DNA from: Bradyrhizobium sp. Gha
GTDB taxonomy: Bacteria > Pseudomonadota > Alphaproteobacteria > Rhizobiales > Xanthobacteraceae
Length of the DNA: 64,000 bases
Assembly: GCF_900113735.1 (NCBI RefSeq)
Contig: NZ_FOQM01000016.1
Location: 1-64,000, forward strand
Direction: 5' to 3'
A model generated the notes under the pieces. The model was not told where the DNA came from, did no database searches, and saw only the letters and a program-made list of their open reading frames with translations. Positions 26,237 to 37,700 of the stretch are shown here, piece after piece (within the stretch, counting starts at the first letter, position 1; the number at the start of each line of letters is the position of its first letter). The position numbers were made by a program, and so were the translations under genes.

Positions 26237-26668
26237 ATGCCAGAGCTTGCCATTTCCGCCGACAAGATCGCTTTTATCATCGAGAAGGCCCGCGAATTCG
26301 ACGTCAAGGAATCCGCCACCGATGAGGATTCCGGCTCGAATGCCACCGATGACGACGAAATCGACGTGCTGGAGGACACGGCCTCCGACCCGGTCGCAGC
26401 CGAGCTCACTGGATTCATCCGGGCGCTGAACGAAGACGAGCAACTTGACCTCGTCACGCTGATGTGGCTCGGCCGCGGCGATGGCAACGTGGACGAGTGG
26501 GACGATCTGCGTAGCCGGGCGATCGAGGCCCGCGCCGGATACAAAGCGCCCCGGCGCGAAGTGGTGCAATATCTGCTGGGCGAGCCGATGCTCGGTGATC
26601 TGCTCGCCGACGGCATGGACGAGCTCGGCATGAACTGGACGGACGAGCGAACCACGCCGGTGTCATAG
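26237..26668 (+). CDS. DUF3775 family protein
   Basis: The 143-residue acidic protein has the DUF3775 pattern: an N-terminal ISADKIAFIIEKAREFDVKE, an Asp/Glu-rich segment, and a helical C-terminal half with LVTLMWLGRGDGNVDEW and YLLGEPMLGDLLADGMDELG. Function unknown; homologues are common in rhizobia. Ribosome binding is by AAGGGGAAACTC before the ATG at 26237. It is convergent with the SDR gene with a hairpin between them. Confidence 0.8.
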   Translation: MPELAISADKIAFIIEKAREFDVKESATDEDSGSNATDDDEIDVLEDTASDPVAAELTGFIRALNEDEQLDLVTLMWLGRGDGNVDEWDDLRSRAIEARAGYKAPRREVVQYLLGEPMLGDLLADGMDELGMNWTDERTTPVS

Positions 26669-26682
26669 CGCGTTGTGATGTC

Positions 26683-26706
26683 ACCTCTCCAGCCAGCGGG
26701 AGAGGT
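26683..26706. repeat. Hairpin between convergent genes (ACCTCTCC family)
   Basis: ACCTCTCC (26683-26690) pairs with GGAGAGGT (26699-26706) around an eight-base loop, between the DUF3775 stop and the SDR stop. It is related to the stronger hairpin at 13418-13446 and could act as a bidirectional terminator. Confidence 0.5.
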
Positions 26707-26721
26707 TGCAGCATCACGCTC

Positions 26722-27519
26722 TCACAGGGTGCCGGGGAAGGCGCCCCCGTCGAGCAGGATGTTTTGTCCGGTGATGAAGCCCGCCTTGGCGCCGCAGAGG
26801 AAGGCGCAGGCATAGCCGAACTCGTCGGGCTGGCCGAAGCGACCGGCTGGATTGAGCTTGGCGCGCTCGGCCAGGATCTGCGCCGGCGTGACGCCACGCT
26901 TGTCGGCTTCGCCCTTCGCGGTGCTGGTCAGGCGATCCGTTTCGAACGGGCCCGGCAACAGGCCGTTGATGGTGACGTTGTTGATCACGGTCTTGCGCGA
27001 CAGGCCGGCGATGAAGCCGGTGAGGCCGGCGCGCGCGCCGTTGGAGAGGCCGAGAATGTCGATCGGCGCCTTGACCGCCGCCGAGGTGATGTTGACGATG
27101 CGGCCGAACTTGCGCGCCATCATGCCGTCGACGGTCGCCTTGATCAGCTCGATCGGGGTGAGCATGTTGGCGTCGATCGCCTTGATCCAGTCGTCGCGAG
27201 TCCAGTTGCGGAAATCGCCGGGCGGCGGGCCGCCGGCATTGTTGATGAGGATGTCAGGCTCGGGGCAGGCTTTCAGCACGGCCTCGCGGCCGGCTGGCGT
27301 GGTGATGTCGCCGACGATCTCGGTGACCTTCACGGCGGGAAAGGCCTTGCGGATTTCGTCCGCCGTCTTCTTCAGCGCCTCGGCGCCGCGCGCGGTCAGC
27401 GTGACGTCAACGCCGGCGTCGGCCAACGAGAAGGCGCAGGCGCGGCCGAGGCCCTTGCTGGATGCGCAAACGATGGCGCGGCGACCTTTGATCCCAAGAT
27501 CCACTTGTTTCACTCCCAT
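26722..27519 (-). CDS. Atypical SDR-family protein (no YxxxK)
   Basis: The 265-residue Rossmann protein has the SDR fold (cofactor loop CASSKGLGRA, NNAGGPPPG, INGLLPGPFETDR, LLDGGAFPG), but where the active-site YxxxK is expected it has LSNGAR, so Tyr and Lys are both replaced. The Ser of NITSAAVK is kept. This divergent group is usually annotated 3-oxoacyl-ACP reductase; lack of the catalytic pair suggests another chemistry or a binding role. The ATG at 27519 is used; a TTG four codons upstream and a GTG at 27504 with GGGAG in front are alternatives. Confidence 0.85.
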   Translation of the reverse strand: MGVKQVDLGIKGRRAIVCASSKGLGRACAFSLADAGVDVTLTARGAEALKKTADEIRKAFPAVKVTEIVGDITTPAGREAVLKACPEPDILINNAGGPPPGDFRNWTRDDWIKAIDANMLTPIELIKATVDGMMARKFGRIVNITSAAVKAPIDILGLSNGARAGLTGFIAGLSRKTVINNVTINGLLPGPFETDRLTSTAKGEADKRGVTPAQILAERAKLNPAGRFGQPDEFGYACAFLCGAKAGFITGQNILLDGGAFPGTL

Positions 27520-27675
27520 AGTGTCAGGCAAGTTTTTGGATGGCCGGCACTCTAGCCAACTGCGGTGCCCCTGATAAGGGACGGGCCCGCGTCAAAATGC
27601 ATGGCGCGGCGCTTGGCGATGCAAATGCGCAGACATGATCCGTGGGTTTTCCGCAAGGTTCATGCCCAAGAACGA

Positions 27676-28188
27676 TCAGATGCGCCGCTCCTGCTTGAGG
27701 CGATCGATTGCCTCGGCCGCCTCTGGAGGGAGTGACTTGAAGCCCATCTGCCCGACCGCCGAGAACAACGGCCGCAGATGCGAGCCCGCGAGGAAGGGCG
27801 GCTGGCGATTGGCGGGCACGATCTGGTCGAACACCAGCACCAGCGAGGTCGCGACGAGCCCGACCCTGACGGCGCCGAGCGCGGCGCCGCCGAGGCGGTC
27901 GCCGATCCCGGCGTCCCGGATGGTGTCGTCCAGGACGAAGCGACCGATATATCCCAGCAACATGCCGACCACCATGAAGATGCCGAAGAACCAGATCCAG
28001 CCCTGGACCAGCGGCACATTCGGGTTGCCCGCAATTTGCGGCGCGATCATCGGCATCAGCGAAACCGCGATCGGGGCGGCAAGGAGATAGGCGAGAATGG
28101 TCATGGCGCTGCGGAGCAGGCCGGTTTTGAAGCCGAAGCCGATCGCGATTGCCAGCGCGGCACAGACCGCGAGATCGAAACTGTTCAT
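27676..28188 (-). CDS. CvpA-family inner-membrane protein
   Basis: The 170-residue protein has four hydrophobic segments (about 5-22, 26-45, 62-84, 100-125) and the GFKTGLLRSAMTILAYLLA region typical of CvpA, a protein linked to colicin V export and purF-region operons in enterobacteria and to membrane stress tolerance elsewhere. The start at 28188 (MNSFDLAVCAAL) fits the family; the longer frame adds a charged stretch without similarity. The short soluble C-terminus ends in a basic helix. It is a single-gene unit. Confidence 0.8.
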   Translation of the reverse strand: MNSFDLAVCAALAIAIGFGFKTGLLRSAMTILAYLLAAPIAVSLMPMIAPQIAGNPNVPLVQGWIWFFGIFMVVGMLLGYIGRFVLDDTIRDAGIGDRLGGAALGAVRVGLVATSLVLVFDQIVPANRQPPFLAGSHLRPLFSAVGQMGFKSLPPEAAEAIDRLKQERRI

Positions 28189-28410
28189 GAGCGAACCCTG
28201 CCGATGGAACGAATGGACGGCGAACCGGTCGTTCGGTTTCAGATCGCTAAAATCGTCTGTATTGTTGTTGGCTCCAGAGGGACAAATGCTGCGCCTTTCA
28301 GTATTACTCGAGACGGGTAAAGAAAACATCTTCTGGTTGTCGTCGCACCCTGGTGCGTACTTGCGTAGGGGCTGCGACCCATAGCCTCAGGTGCTGGGGA
28401 GAGCGTCGCC

Positions 28411-30009
28411 CTACCGCATCTCCGCCCGGATCATATCCGCCGCCTTCTCCCCGATCATGATGGTTGGCGCATTGGTGTTGCCGCCGATCAGCGTCGGCAT
28501 GATCGAGGCGTCGACGACGCGCAAGCTCTCGACGCCGTGCACTTTCAGTTTCGGATCGACCACGGCCATCGCATCAGTGCCCATCTTGCAGGTGCCGACG
28601 GGGTGGTAGACCGTGTCGACGCGATTGCGCAAAATGTTGCGGATGTCGTCGTCCGTCCTGACATCGGTCGTGAACATGTCCTTCTTCTGCAACGCGCGCA
28701 GCGCCGGCGTCTCCATCAGCCGCCGCGTGGTCTTGAAGGCGCCGACCATCGCCTCGAGATCCTCCGCCTCGCCCAGGAAGTTCGGATCGATCATCGGTGC
28801 AGCGAGTGGGTCGGCAGTTTTCAGCCAGACGCTGCCGCGGCTCTTCGGCCGAAGCAGGCAGACATGGCATGAGAAACCGGCCTCCTTGTGCTTCTTGCGG
28901 CCGTGATCGTCGAGCATCGCGATGACGAAGTGCAGCTGAATATCAGGCACGTCGAGGTCGGGGCGGGTCTTCAGGAAGCCGCCACATTCGGCGAAATTGG
29001 TGGTCATCAGGCCGCGCCGTTCGCGTCGATAGCGCTGGATGGCACGGAGCAGGGACGGCAGGCGGCCGAGCGATGCGTGCACGAAGTGCGGATAGTCGGA
29101 GGCGTAGACGAACACGAAATCCGGATGGTCCTGAAGATTGCGCCCGACGCCCGGCAGATGATGCGTGACGCTGATGCCGTGCTTGCCAAGCGCCTCGCCA
29201 TCGCCGACGCCCGACAGCATCAAGAGTTGCGGCGATTGGAACGCGCCGGAGGCGAGGATCACCTCGCGGCGCGCGCGCAGCTGCTTTCTCTGCTTGCCCT
29301 GCACATATTCGACGCCGACGGCGCGTCTACCCTCGAACAGGATTTTCGTGGCGTGCGCCCCGGTCTCGACGCGCAGATTGGTTCGCTTGTCCAGGTGCGG
29401 ATTCACGTAGGCCCGCGCCGCGCTCCAGCGCTCGCCCTTGTGCTGCGTCACCTGATAGCTGCCGAGCCCCTCGTGGTCCGCTTCGTTGAAGTCGTCGCGG
29501 ATGCGGAACTGCGCCTCGCGCGCGGCCTGGTGGAAGATGTCGTGGATTGGATTATCCGAGCGCAATTTATTGACATGCAGCGGGCCGCCCTTGCCGTGAT
29601 AGTCGCCCTCGAAATCACTGTTGTTCTCCGAGCGCTTGAAATAGGGCAGCACGTCCGCATACGACCAACCCGCATTGCCGAGTGCAGCCCAGTGGTCGTA
29701 ATCCCATTTGTGGCCGCGGATGTAGACCATGGCGTTGATCGCGGAGGAGCCGCCCAGGCCCTTGCCGCGCGGCTGATAGCCGATGCGGCCGTTCAAGCCC
29801 TTCTGGGGCACGGTGTCGAAGGCCCAGTTGGCCGTCTTGTATGGCAGCGCGAGCCCGAAGGGCGTGGTGATGCGCCAGGTGTCGTTGCGCCCGCCGGCAT
29901 CGAGCAGCGCCACTGACGTCGCCGCATCCTCCGACAGCCGCCCCGCCACCGCGCAACCGCCGGAGCCCGCGCCCACGACGACGAAATCGAATGTGTCAGT
30001 CACTGACAT
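28411..30009 (-). CDS. GMC-family FAD oxidoreductase (choline-dehydrogenase-like)
   Basis: The start at 30009 follows AAGGGGGA, giving 532 residues, the usual GMC length; the open frame extends 118 codons further but without family features. The FAD fingerprint VVVGAGSGGCAVAGRL is at the N-terminus, the GMC signature GLGGSSAINAMVYIRG near residue 80, and the catalytic His is in VYHPVGTCKMG with DASIMPTLIGGNTNAPTIMIGEK near the end. It would oxidise a primary alcohol or related substrate. It is the last backbone gene before the tRNA-anchored island. Confidence 0.9.
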   Translation of the reverse strand: MSVTDTFDFVVVGAGSGGCAVAGRLSEDAATSVALLDAGGRNDTWRITTPFGLALPYKTANWAFDTVPQKGLNGRIGYQPRGKGLGGSSAINAMVYIRGHKWDYDHWAALGNAGWSYADVLPYFKRSENNSDFEGDYHGKGGPLHVNKLRSDNPIHDIFHQAAREAQFRIRDDFNEADHEGLGSYQVTQHKGERWSAARAYVNPHLDKRTNLRVETGAHATKILFEGRRAVGVEYVQGKQRKQLRARREVILASGAFQSPQLLMLSGVGDGEALGKHGISVTHHLPGVGRNLQDHPDFVFVYASDYPHFVHASLGRLPSLLRAIQRYRRERRGLMTTNFAECGGFLKTRPDLDVPDIQLHFVIAMLDDHGRKKHKEAGFSCHVCLLRPKSRGSVWLKTADPLAAPMIDPNFLGEAEDLEAMVGAFKTTRRLMETPALRALQKKDMFTTDVRTDDDIRNILRNRVDTVYHPVGTCKMGTDAMAVVDPKLKVHGVESLRVVDASIMPTLIGGNTNAPTIMIGEKAADMIRAEMR

Positions 30010-30433
30010 GTCCCCCTTGGAATTGTTTCTTCTCGTCATTGTTAGCGCGCGACCATGGTCTGAAAGCTGTCCGGGAGCGGCGCCAGGGGCGCTCGCAAGG
30101 GGGCGGTCCATAATCCATTCATTGGCGGTCCTCCCGATCAGGCGTTTTCGCCGCTGTTTTGTTGCCGCAGGCTGGCTCTTTGTGGAACTTCTGGCAAGTC
30201 CGTGGCATTCGGCCGAAATCCACGCCCGTTCCCTGTCACAAAGTCGAAAAAAACGTCCTCGCAGCCCTTTCCAAAGACGGTCGGGGTTGGTACATACCGC
30301 CCGCACCCGACGGGTTTTGCCCGGGGTTGCCTTCCAAGGAAGCCTTCGGGACGGGAGAAGCAAGCCACGCGCACAGCGTCGGCCCTCAATCCACCGTCCC
30401 CGGCCTTTTCACGAGGGCAAGGCAACAGTTTAA
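30010..30433. other. Gene-free stretch upstream of the initiator tRNA
   Basis: These 424 bases lie between the divergent GMC gene and the tRNA. Several short frames are open but overlap each other and match nothing recognisable. The region must contain both promoters; no clear -10/-35 element can be assigned by eye. There is no sign of a second tRNA copy. Confidence 0.5.
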
Positions 30434-32092
<1,659 letters not shown>

Positions 32093-32252
32093 TGCCATTC
32101 CGGCACTGATAATCCTCGATCGCGTCGGCTCGCGCAAGCGCCCGTACAAGCGCGCGCATAGCCTCGCTCGGCCCACCACTGGCGGCGCCTTTCTTGGCGC
32201 GCGCATCTGATGGGCGTTTCGAGGTCATGGGTGATTTTGGTCCTTAGGAACC

Positions 32253-32280
32253 AAAAACCCCGCCGGTGAGGGCGGGGTCT
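32253..32280 (-). terminator. Rho-independent terminator, minus strand
   Basis: ACCCCGCC / GGCGGGGT (32257-32264 and 32271-32278) form a perfect eight-pair stem with a six-base loop. Read on the minus strand it is followed by TTTTTGG. It terminates transcription of the 32344-33153 gene before the recombinase module. Confidence 0.8.
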
Positions 32281-32343
32281 TCGAGGAGAAGGTCAGCGTT
32301 TGGCCTGAGGCCCTCGAGCACTTCGAGTAGGCTGGAGCACTCG

Positions 32344-33153
32344 TTAAATTGCGGTGGTCTCGACAGCTTTGTCGGTGCGTACCGCGAGGTATCTTGCGGC
32401 CGCTTTCGGCGGAAGAAAATCAACGCCCGACCAGGGCATCGCCGCGACTGTTGGCCCCGTTGGCTCGAACGCGTCTAATTTGCCGGCGAGCCCAAGCGCA
32501 AGGGTGCTCATGGCGCGGTACCATGCCACGTATTCTGCTCGCGCCTCAGCAATCGCGAGAGGAGATGGATCGCACCATTCCAGCGGAGACCGAGGCGAGA
32601 GAGCGATTGCATATTCCCCGTCACGTTTGCGCGCCCGGCCTTCGTTGCGTTTCAATTCGATCAGATCGCCCGCAGTGTCGATGCCGTACACTAACGGTCG
32701 TGGGCGTCCTGCTGTCGGCACGAACCTTTGATGCGGTTTAGGCGCGTCGAAGCGCCAATTAGGCCGCTTACCCTGCGCAGCGTTACTAACGACGATTGCT
32801 TGCGGATTAAAGGTCGATGACAGGATTGCGATCAAGGCGTCGTCGGCGACGATGTTGGCGAATTCGCCGAATAACCGCAGTGCCTCAGATCGACCTGAGA
32901 GCCGTACCTCGGTATCAAGTCTTCCGATAGCATCCGCCACGCGGCGAGCGTCAGCACATGGTTCTCCCGGCACATAACCCATCGATCCAATATCGATGGT
33001 TGGCGTTCGGCCCAAACTACGAGCGATGCTGCCCGGACGGATCGGGCTGCGACCGATTGCAAAGCCGATGTCAGCCAACACCGGGCGCCCTTTCGGCAGC
33101 TCTTCACGAACGGCCCACTGCACCAACCGTTCGACGTCGATCCCGGCTTTCAT
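32344..33153 (-). CDS. Phage-type hypothetical protein, 269 aa
   Basis: The start is the ATG at 33153 (AGGAAGC upstream), opening MKAGIDVERLVQWAVREELPKG. The protein mixes helical and beta regions, ends with a Lys/Arg-poor stretch (MPWSGVDFLPPKAAARYLAV), and has no catalytic motif I recognise. The GDLIELKRNEGRARKRDGEYAIALSPR type middle part and overall layout resemble proteins encoded in rhizobial prophages and integrative elements near integrases. A function cannot be given. It has its own terminator and is not tightly coupled to other genes. Confidence 0.7.
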   Translation of the reverse strand: MKAGIDVERLVQWAVREELPKGRPVLADIGFAIGRSPIRPGSIARSLGRTPTIDIGSMGYVPGEPCADARRVADAIGRLDTEVRLSGRSEALRLFGEFANIVADDALIAILSSTFNPQAIVVSNAAQGKRPNWRFDAPKPHQRFVPTAGRPRPLVYGIDTAGDLIELKRNEGRARKRDGEYAIALSPRSPLEWCDPSPLAIAEARAEYVAWYRAMSTLALGLAGKLDAFEPTGPTVAAMPWSGVDFLPPKAAARYLAVRTDKAVETTAI

Positions 33154-33839
33154 GCTTCCTAGCTTCTTTTGCGGGTAACTTACGTGAGGTGCACATTGGG
33201 TATTTGAACCTTTCCTTCCAGTCAAAGACCCCCCTCAACCTGGTGGTATCGAAAATGCAAAAAGTGCCTGCCCCGCAGGGACATCTCAGACTTATTTTTG
33301 TCGAATATTGAACCAGCGAAATTGGGCTCAGGGCGAATCACGCAGTTGCTATGTCGATAACACGTTGGCAGGTAAACCAGATTTCGCGAACGTACTTTTG
33401 TATTAACTTGCACGCGAATTCTCGCGTTCGTTACGGAAAAGCTCCGATGCTGGAGCGGCGAAATGCTGGGTGGTTTCGTACCCAGTACGAGGAAACTCTC
33501 GCTCTTCAGCGACCCTGGGCGGGAGGCTGGTTCGGCCACGTCTGTCGCCGCACCCGAAGGTTTAAGTTCGCATCGCTCCGGCAGTAGTCTGGATAAATGT
33601 CAGCGGCCCAAAAACCTCGCTTGTTATGCACAAATGATGCATTTTTGGCGATCGTTTTCCGTCGCAGTTTCTATGGGGCGATAGCCTCCAGACAGGATTG
33701 AACTGTGATGGAGTGCACGTTATCTACTGAAACTATTGAGGTTTCTCGCCTCGCCAATTGCGCGTGTGTATCAGCGGTGGGAGCAGCGCGCAAGCGGGTT
33801 GCGCTGAATGCAGTTAGCTTCTACCCGGCCGCCTCGTTC
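33154..33839. other. Gene-free 0.7-kb stretch downstream of the RT operon
   Basis: There is no convincing coding region; only short frames with skewed composition are open. Three small hairpins are consecutive at 33441-33456 (GCTCC/GGAGC), 33466-33485 (CTGGGT/ACCCAG) and 33488-33501 (CGAG/CTCG). A palindromic CGCGA-ATTC-TCGCG lies at about 33412-33425. The stretch could hold a non-coding RNA for the reverse transcriptase operon, or be eroded gene remains; the sequence alone does not decide. Base composition is lower in GC than the backbone. Confidence 0.45.
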
Positions 33840-34730
33840 TCATATGTCCGTCGTATGGGGCGTCAGCTGGTGAACGATTTCTGCCCCAGGCGGTAGACTC
33901 TTGAATTCCCGATCGCGGCCGCTAGGCCAAGAATTCGTCTGCGCTAAAATGAGATCAGCAACAGGTAGCGCCACCGTCTGTCCGGTCGAGAGCGGCGATC
34001 CAATGTGTCGGTAAATCACTCGCTTTCCGACACCTGAGTACGGCGAAACTGCAAGCGAGCCCCCGTGAGAGCCCGTATTGCAAACGACGACGTTGCAAAA
34101 GATCATTCGGGAAAGAGCCTCGGCCGCATGGTCGAACGTTGGCAAGTCGGTATTGTAGGCCAGAATGAACAAATGCTGGATACCGAGGCGATACATTGCA
34201 ACGCGCTCGAGGTCTAAGAAGTCGTAGCAAACAGCAACGGCAAATTTACCTAGGCTCCCCGCGTTGAATACCCAAACCTCCGGAATCGACTGGAAAGTGT
34301 AGCCGTGCGCCTTTAGATGTTCTTTCTCTCGCCAAGCCGCGTACGTCTTTCCCACGTATCGAACTGTAGCTCGTGACGAAACTTTGTCCGTTCCCCACGC
34401 GTTTGGGATGACTACGGCGGCTCGATTTCTAGCAATCTTTGCCTTCCTTGAAGCGATGTTGAAATCCATCCCGGCGATGATGACTGCATTCATTTGCGCC
34501 GCAATGACTCTCAGGCTGGGCAAAAATCCTGTGGGAACCGTAAGCTCCGGTAACAGCACGATCTGCGGCCTTGTGGACTGTTGCGCCAGAGAAGCTAACT
34601 GGTGCTGAATCTGGGCGATCACGGCCCGCTCCTCAACGGGGGCCATGTGTAGTGTGCCATTCCAAGCGTTTTCGGAGTGCACCGTTGTCTGGATTATTCC
34701 CAGTTTAAGAGACTGCTCAAATTGGATCAT
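33840..34730 (-). CDS. Nitrilase-superfamily (C-N hydrolase) protein of the RT operon
   Basis: The 296-residue stand-alone nitrilase domain has an intact Glu-Lys-Cys triad: Glu62 in LLPELTVP, Lys136 in WREKEHLK, and Cys168 in VAVCYDFLD. The start ATG (34730) overlaps the RT stop as ATGA, so translation is coupled. In UG1/DRT1-type antiphage systems a nitrilase domain is fused to the RT C-terminus; here it is separate, matching a split form of the same module. It might act on an RT product, NAD-like molecule or amide signal. No membrane or export signal is present. It is the last gene of the four-gene operon. Confidence 0.85.
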   Translation of the reverse strand: MIQFEQSLKLGIIQTTVHSENAWNGTLHMAPVEERAVIAQIQHQLASLAQQSTRPQIVLLPELTVPTGFLPSLRVIAAQMNAVIIAGMDFNIASRKAKIARNRAAVVIPNAWGTDKVSSRATVRYVGKTYAAWREKEHLKAHGYTFQSIPEVWVFNAGSLGKFAVAVCYDFLDLERVAMYRLGIQHLFILAYNTDLPTFDHAAEALSRMIFCNVVVCNTGSHGGSLAVSPYSGVGKRVIYRHIGSPLSTGQTVALPVADLILAQTNSWPSGRDREFKSLPPGAEIVHQLTPHTTDI

Positions 34731-37700
34731 TCTTGATCATCCGGAAAAAGATCTAATGGAGTGGCCACTCGTGTGAGCTGAAAAACATTCATCGGCACCA
34801 GTTGGCGAGGGGCATGATGCAGGACGCTGATTTGCCGCCCTTCTAGGACGGTCTGCGCGGCGCGAATCTCTTTGAGCAGCGCCTCAACGTCCGAAATGAG
34901 GGGCGGATCCGTTGCAGTATCATTTACAGTCTCGGACTTCCGAGATCCGAAGAAGATCTGTGGATTGAATCGAATAAGCGCGGTTTCAACGCTCCTCGAC
35001 AAGAGCGCGGCTTCGATGATGCCTTGTGTCCGAGATGAGATCGTCGCTTCCTCTAATCGAACCCTGACGTATCTGCCGACGTCACGTTCTGCTCCTCTAA
35101 TGTTCCATGCTGCCGGAAGCGCTAGATTCTTGCTGCATAAGCCGAGTAGCAATAGGCCGATACCTCTCAAGCGTCTGAGCCAAAGGTGCTCGGGATCGCT
35201 ATCTTCATTTGGCTCGGTTAGATCACGGCGAAAGTCAGATATCGGAGGCTTGACGATAGCCACACTCGCCCCATTCTCGCGAATTACTTGCTTCCAAGAC
35301 TCCCATGTCCACCGTGGCAATGTGAAATTACCGGGCGGTTTAGGTTCGCGCCAACTCGCCGGAACCATGATGTTGGATGGATGAAGCTCATCGAGTGTCT
35401 CGAGCCTTCCGGTGGGAAATATCTCTACGGCTGCGACCAACTGTCGAATAATTTCTAGTGCCGTCCACTCGCCAACGCGTGGGTCGTCACTCGGAAGCTC
35501 GGTAATGAGAGCGACCCAGTCTTCAAGCGAAAGCCCTCCCGACCTTTCCAATGCGCGGGTGTGGCTGACAATCTTGCGAAAGAGTGAGGAACGTCTCGAC
35601 GTCTCCTCAATTCGGATGGGATACTCGGATCGTCTCTGTTCGAGTAGCCAGCCTGCATCCGACATGTTCAAGAACCGTGGATGCTCGCCCCAGAAAGCAG
35701 AGCCTCGTGAGGACATCTGCTGAGGGCCCTTTCTCAAGCTATTGCGGTCAAATAGATCGCTTGGGTCGTGGCTATCGCGCGACAGTTGCCACGCTAAGCC
35801 AGGGCCAAACTCTCTGTCGGGACGAACAGAGTCCAGCCAATGCACCCACACGCCGATCGGCGAGCCAGTGCGAGCAAGCCATCGCGACGAGGCTGTTGTT
35901 AGGCTCGGCGCGTCCAAAAACGCGGCAAGCGCCTTCATCTTCTCTTTGGATCGCTCATGCTCAATTGCTTCGGTGGCGTACGAAACTGCGGCTAACAGCG
36001 CATTTCTTGATGCCACTCCGGCGAATGTATCCTCCTCTAGCGCTAAGATTTGGCGCAGCAGAAGCTGCGTCGGCTTGCGAGTTAGGCTGATTAGGTAACT
36101 TCGTGCGGCCCTCCTTTGTCGTTCGAGCAATTGATAGTCTGACATATCGAAGGCAGCTGTCACGATATGGCGAGCTATCGTCTGGATCGCTAACGGGCCA
36201 AGATAGGTGGCGAGAGGCCTCTTTGAACTAGTCTCAAGCTCAGAGACGATCCACTTCAATAGCTCGGGTGTTCCCCTCTGACCCGTGGTCCGGCAGTAGT
36301 CCAGTGCGCGAATGAACAGCCGGGGCTTGTCCGGATAGTCATGGAATGCCTGAAGCAGCAGTTTGAAATAGTGATTGAGGCGACGGCGATCCGAATTTGC
36401 CTGTGATAGCCGCTGTTGATTTGCAATATTTTGGGCCTCGGCAATGAGTTCTCTGTTGGCTTGCGGCTTGGCTTGTAGATCTGACAATCTTCTGTGGCTC
36501 TCTAGCAATTCGATCGAATGATCAAATGACATTGGAACCAAGGCGGATATTCTGCCTGCTGCGAATGCGGCTCTAGTATCAGAGCGAATTTCATCGTCTG
36601 GCAGGTTGGCCAGCAAGAGCCACTCAAGCTCGCTCAGCCTTTGCTCACGAGCATGATCAGGCATGATCTCGAAGCCTGCGCCAGCCAAGTCTGAAACAAG
36701 AGCAAGTGTCTTCGTCATAAGCTTGGCCGGACGCAGGCCGTCGATCTCGCACTGAGCTTTAACCGCATCTGCTGCTTCAGTTGGCGCGTCTGCATTAATC
36801 ACCGCCGCGAGATTGGCTGGGCTGTATTTCTTGTCGGAGATGATGGGCCCGATCGAAAATGCAGCGAGATCGCTCTTGTAGGCCCGAATCCAATCAACCA
36901 AATCCTCGAAGCGATATGCCAGAATGACGTGATCGTCGACAAACCGAAAGTGCGCTATTCGCCTTCGCTCTTGAACTCTGGCGTTGATTGCCAGATCGAG
37001 AGGAAGCATTGCTGCATTCGATAGGAAGCCAGCTACCATTAATCCCGTTGGAATCCCGCGGAATGCGCCGGGCCTTGTCTCGGGCTGGCAGATGGGGTCC
37101 CGCAGATAAGCGCTGCGTCGAGTTCCAATGGTGAACGAGAGCATCCTCGCTAGTAGCGCCTGAAGGTCTTGCTCTTGTTCGTATTCATCGAGATTCTCTT
37201 TTATCCCGCGAAGTACAGCCTCGATCGTAGTGTTGGGATAGAACCTCTCCAGGTCGATCGACGCGTAGTATAGTTGATGCCCTTCCGTCTTCGGCCAGAA
37301 TCCTTCGTTTAGATATGTTGGTCGTTCGGCAAAATTCAAAGCATTTCGTTCGGAAGCATCTAGTTGCTCTTGGTTGTCCAAGCCGTTCGCCATAGCCCTC
37401 GCAGTCAGCGACACATGTCTTCTGAATAGCGGCCAGCTGTGTTTGAAGCGACGATAGAGTTGTCCGCTTGAGTGTCTGTAGGGGCCTGTTTCCAGCCGAT
37501 GTTGGCCGCGCTCCGTTTCGTACCATGCAGCTTTGTAAAGTCGATGCCCATAACTCCAAGCGGGCATCTTTGAATCTAGGTGTGGTCCGACCGCATTCGC
37601 TATTGCAATCCAAGCGACTTGATCGCGCACGGCTACATGGAAACTCTGGCGCATCTGGGGATTTCCCTGCGCGTCGGATTTCTTTGGCTGTGGCAATAGA

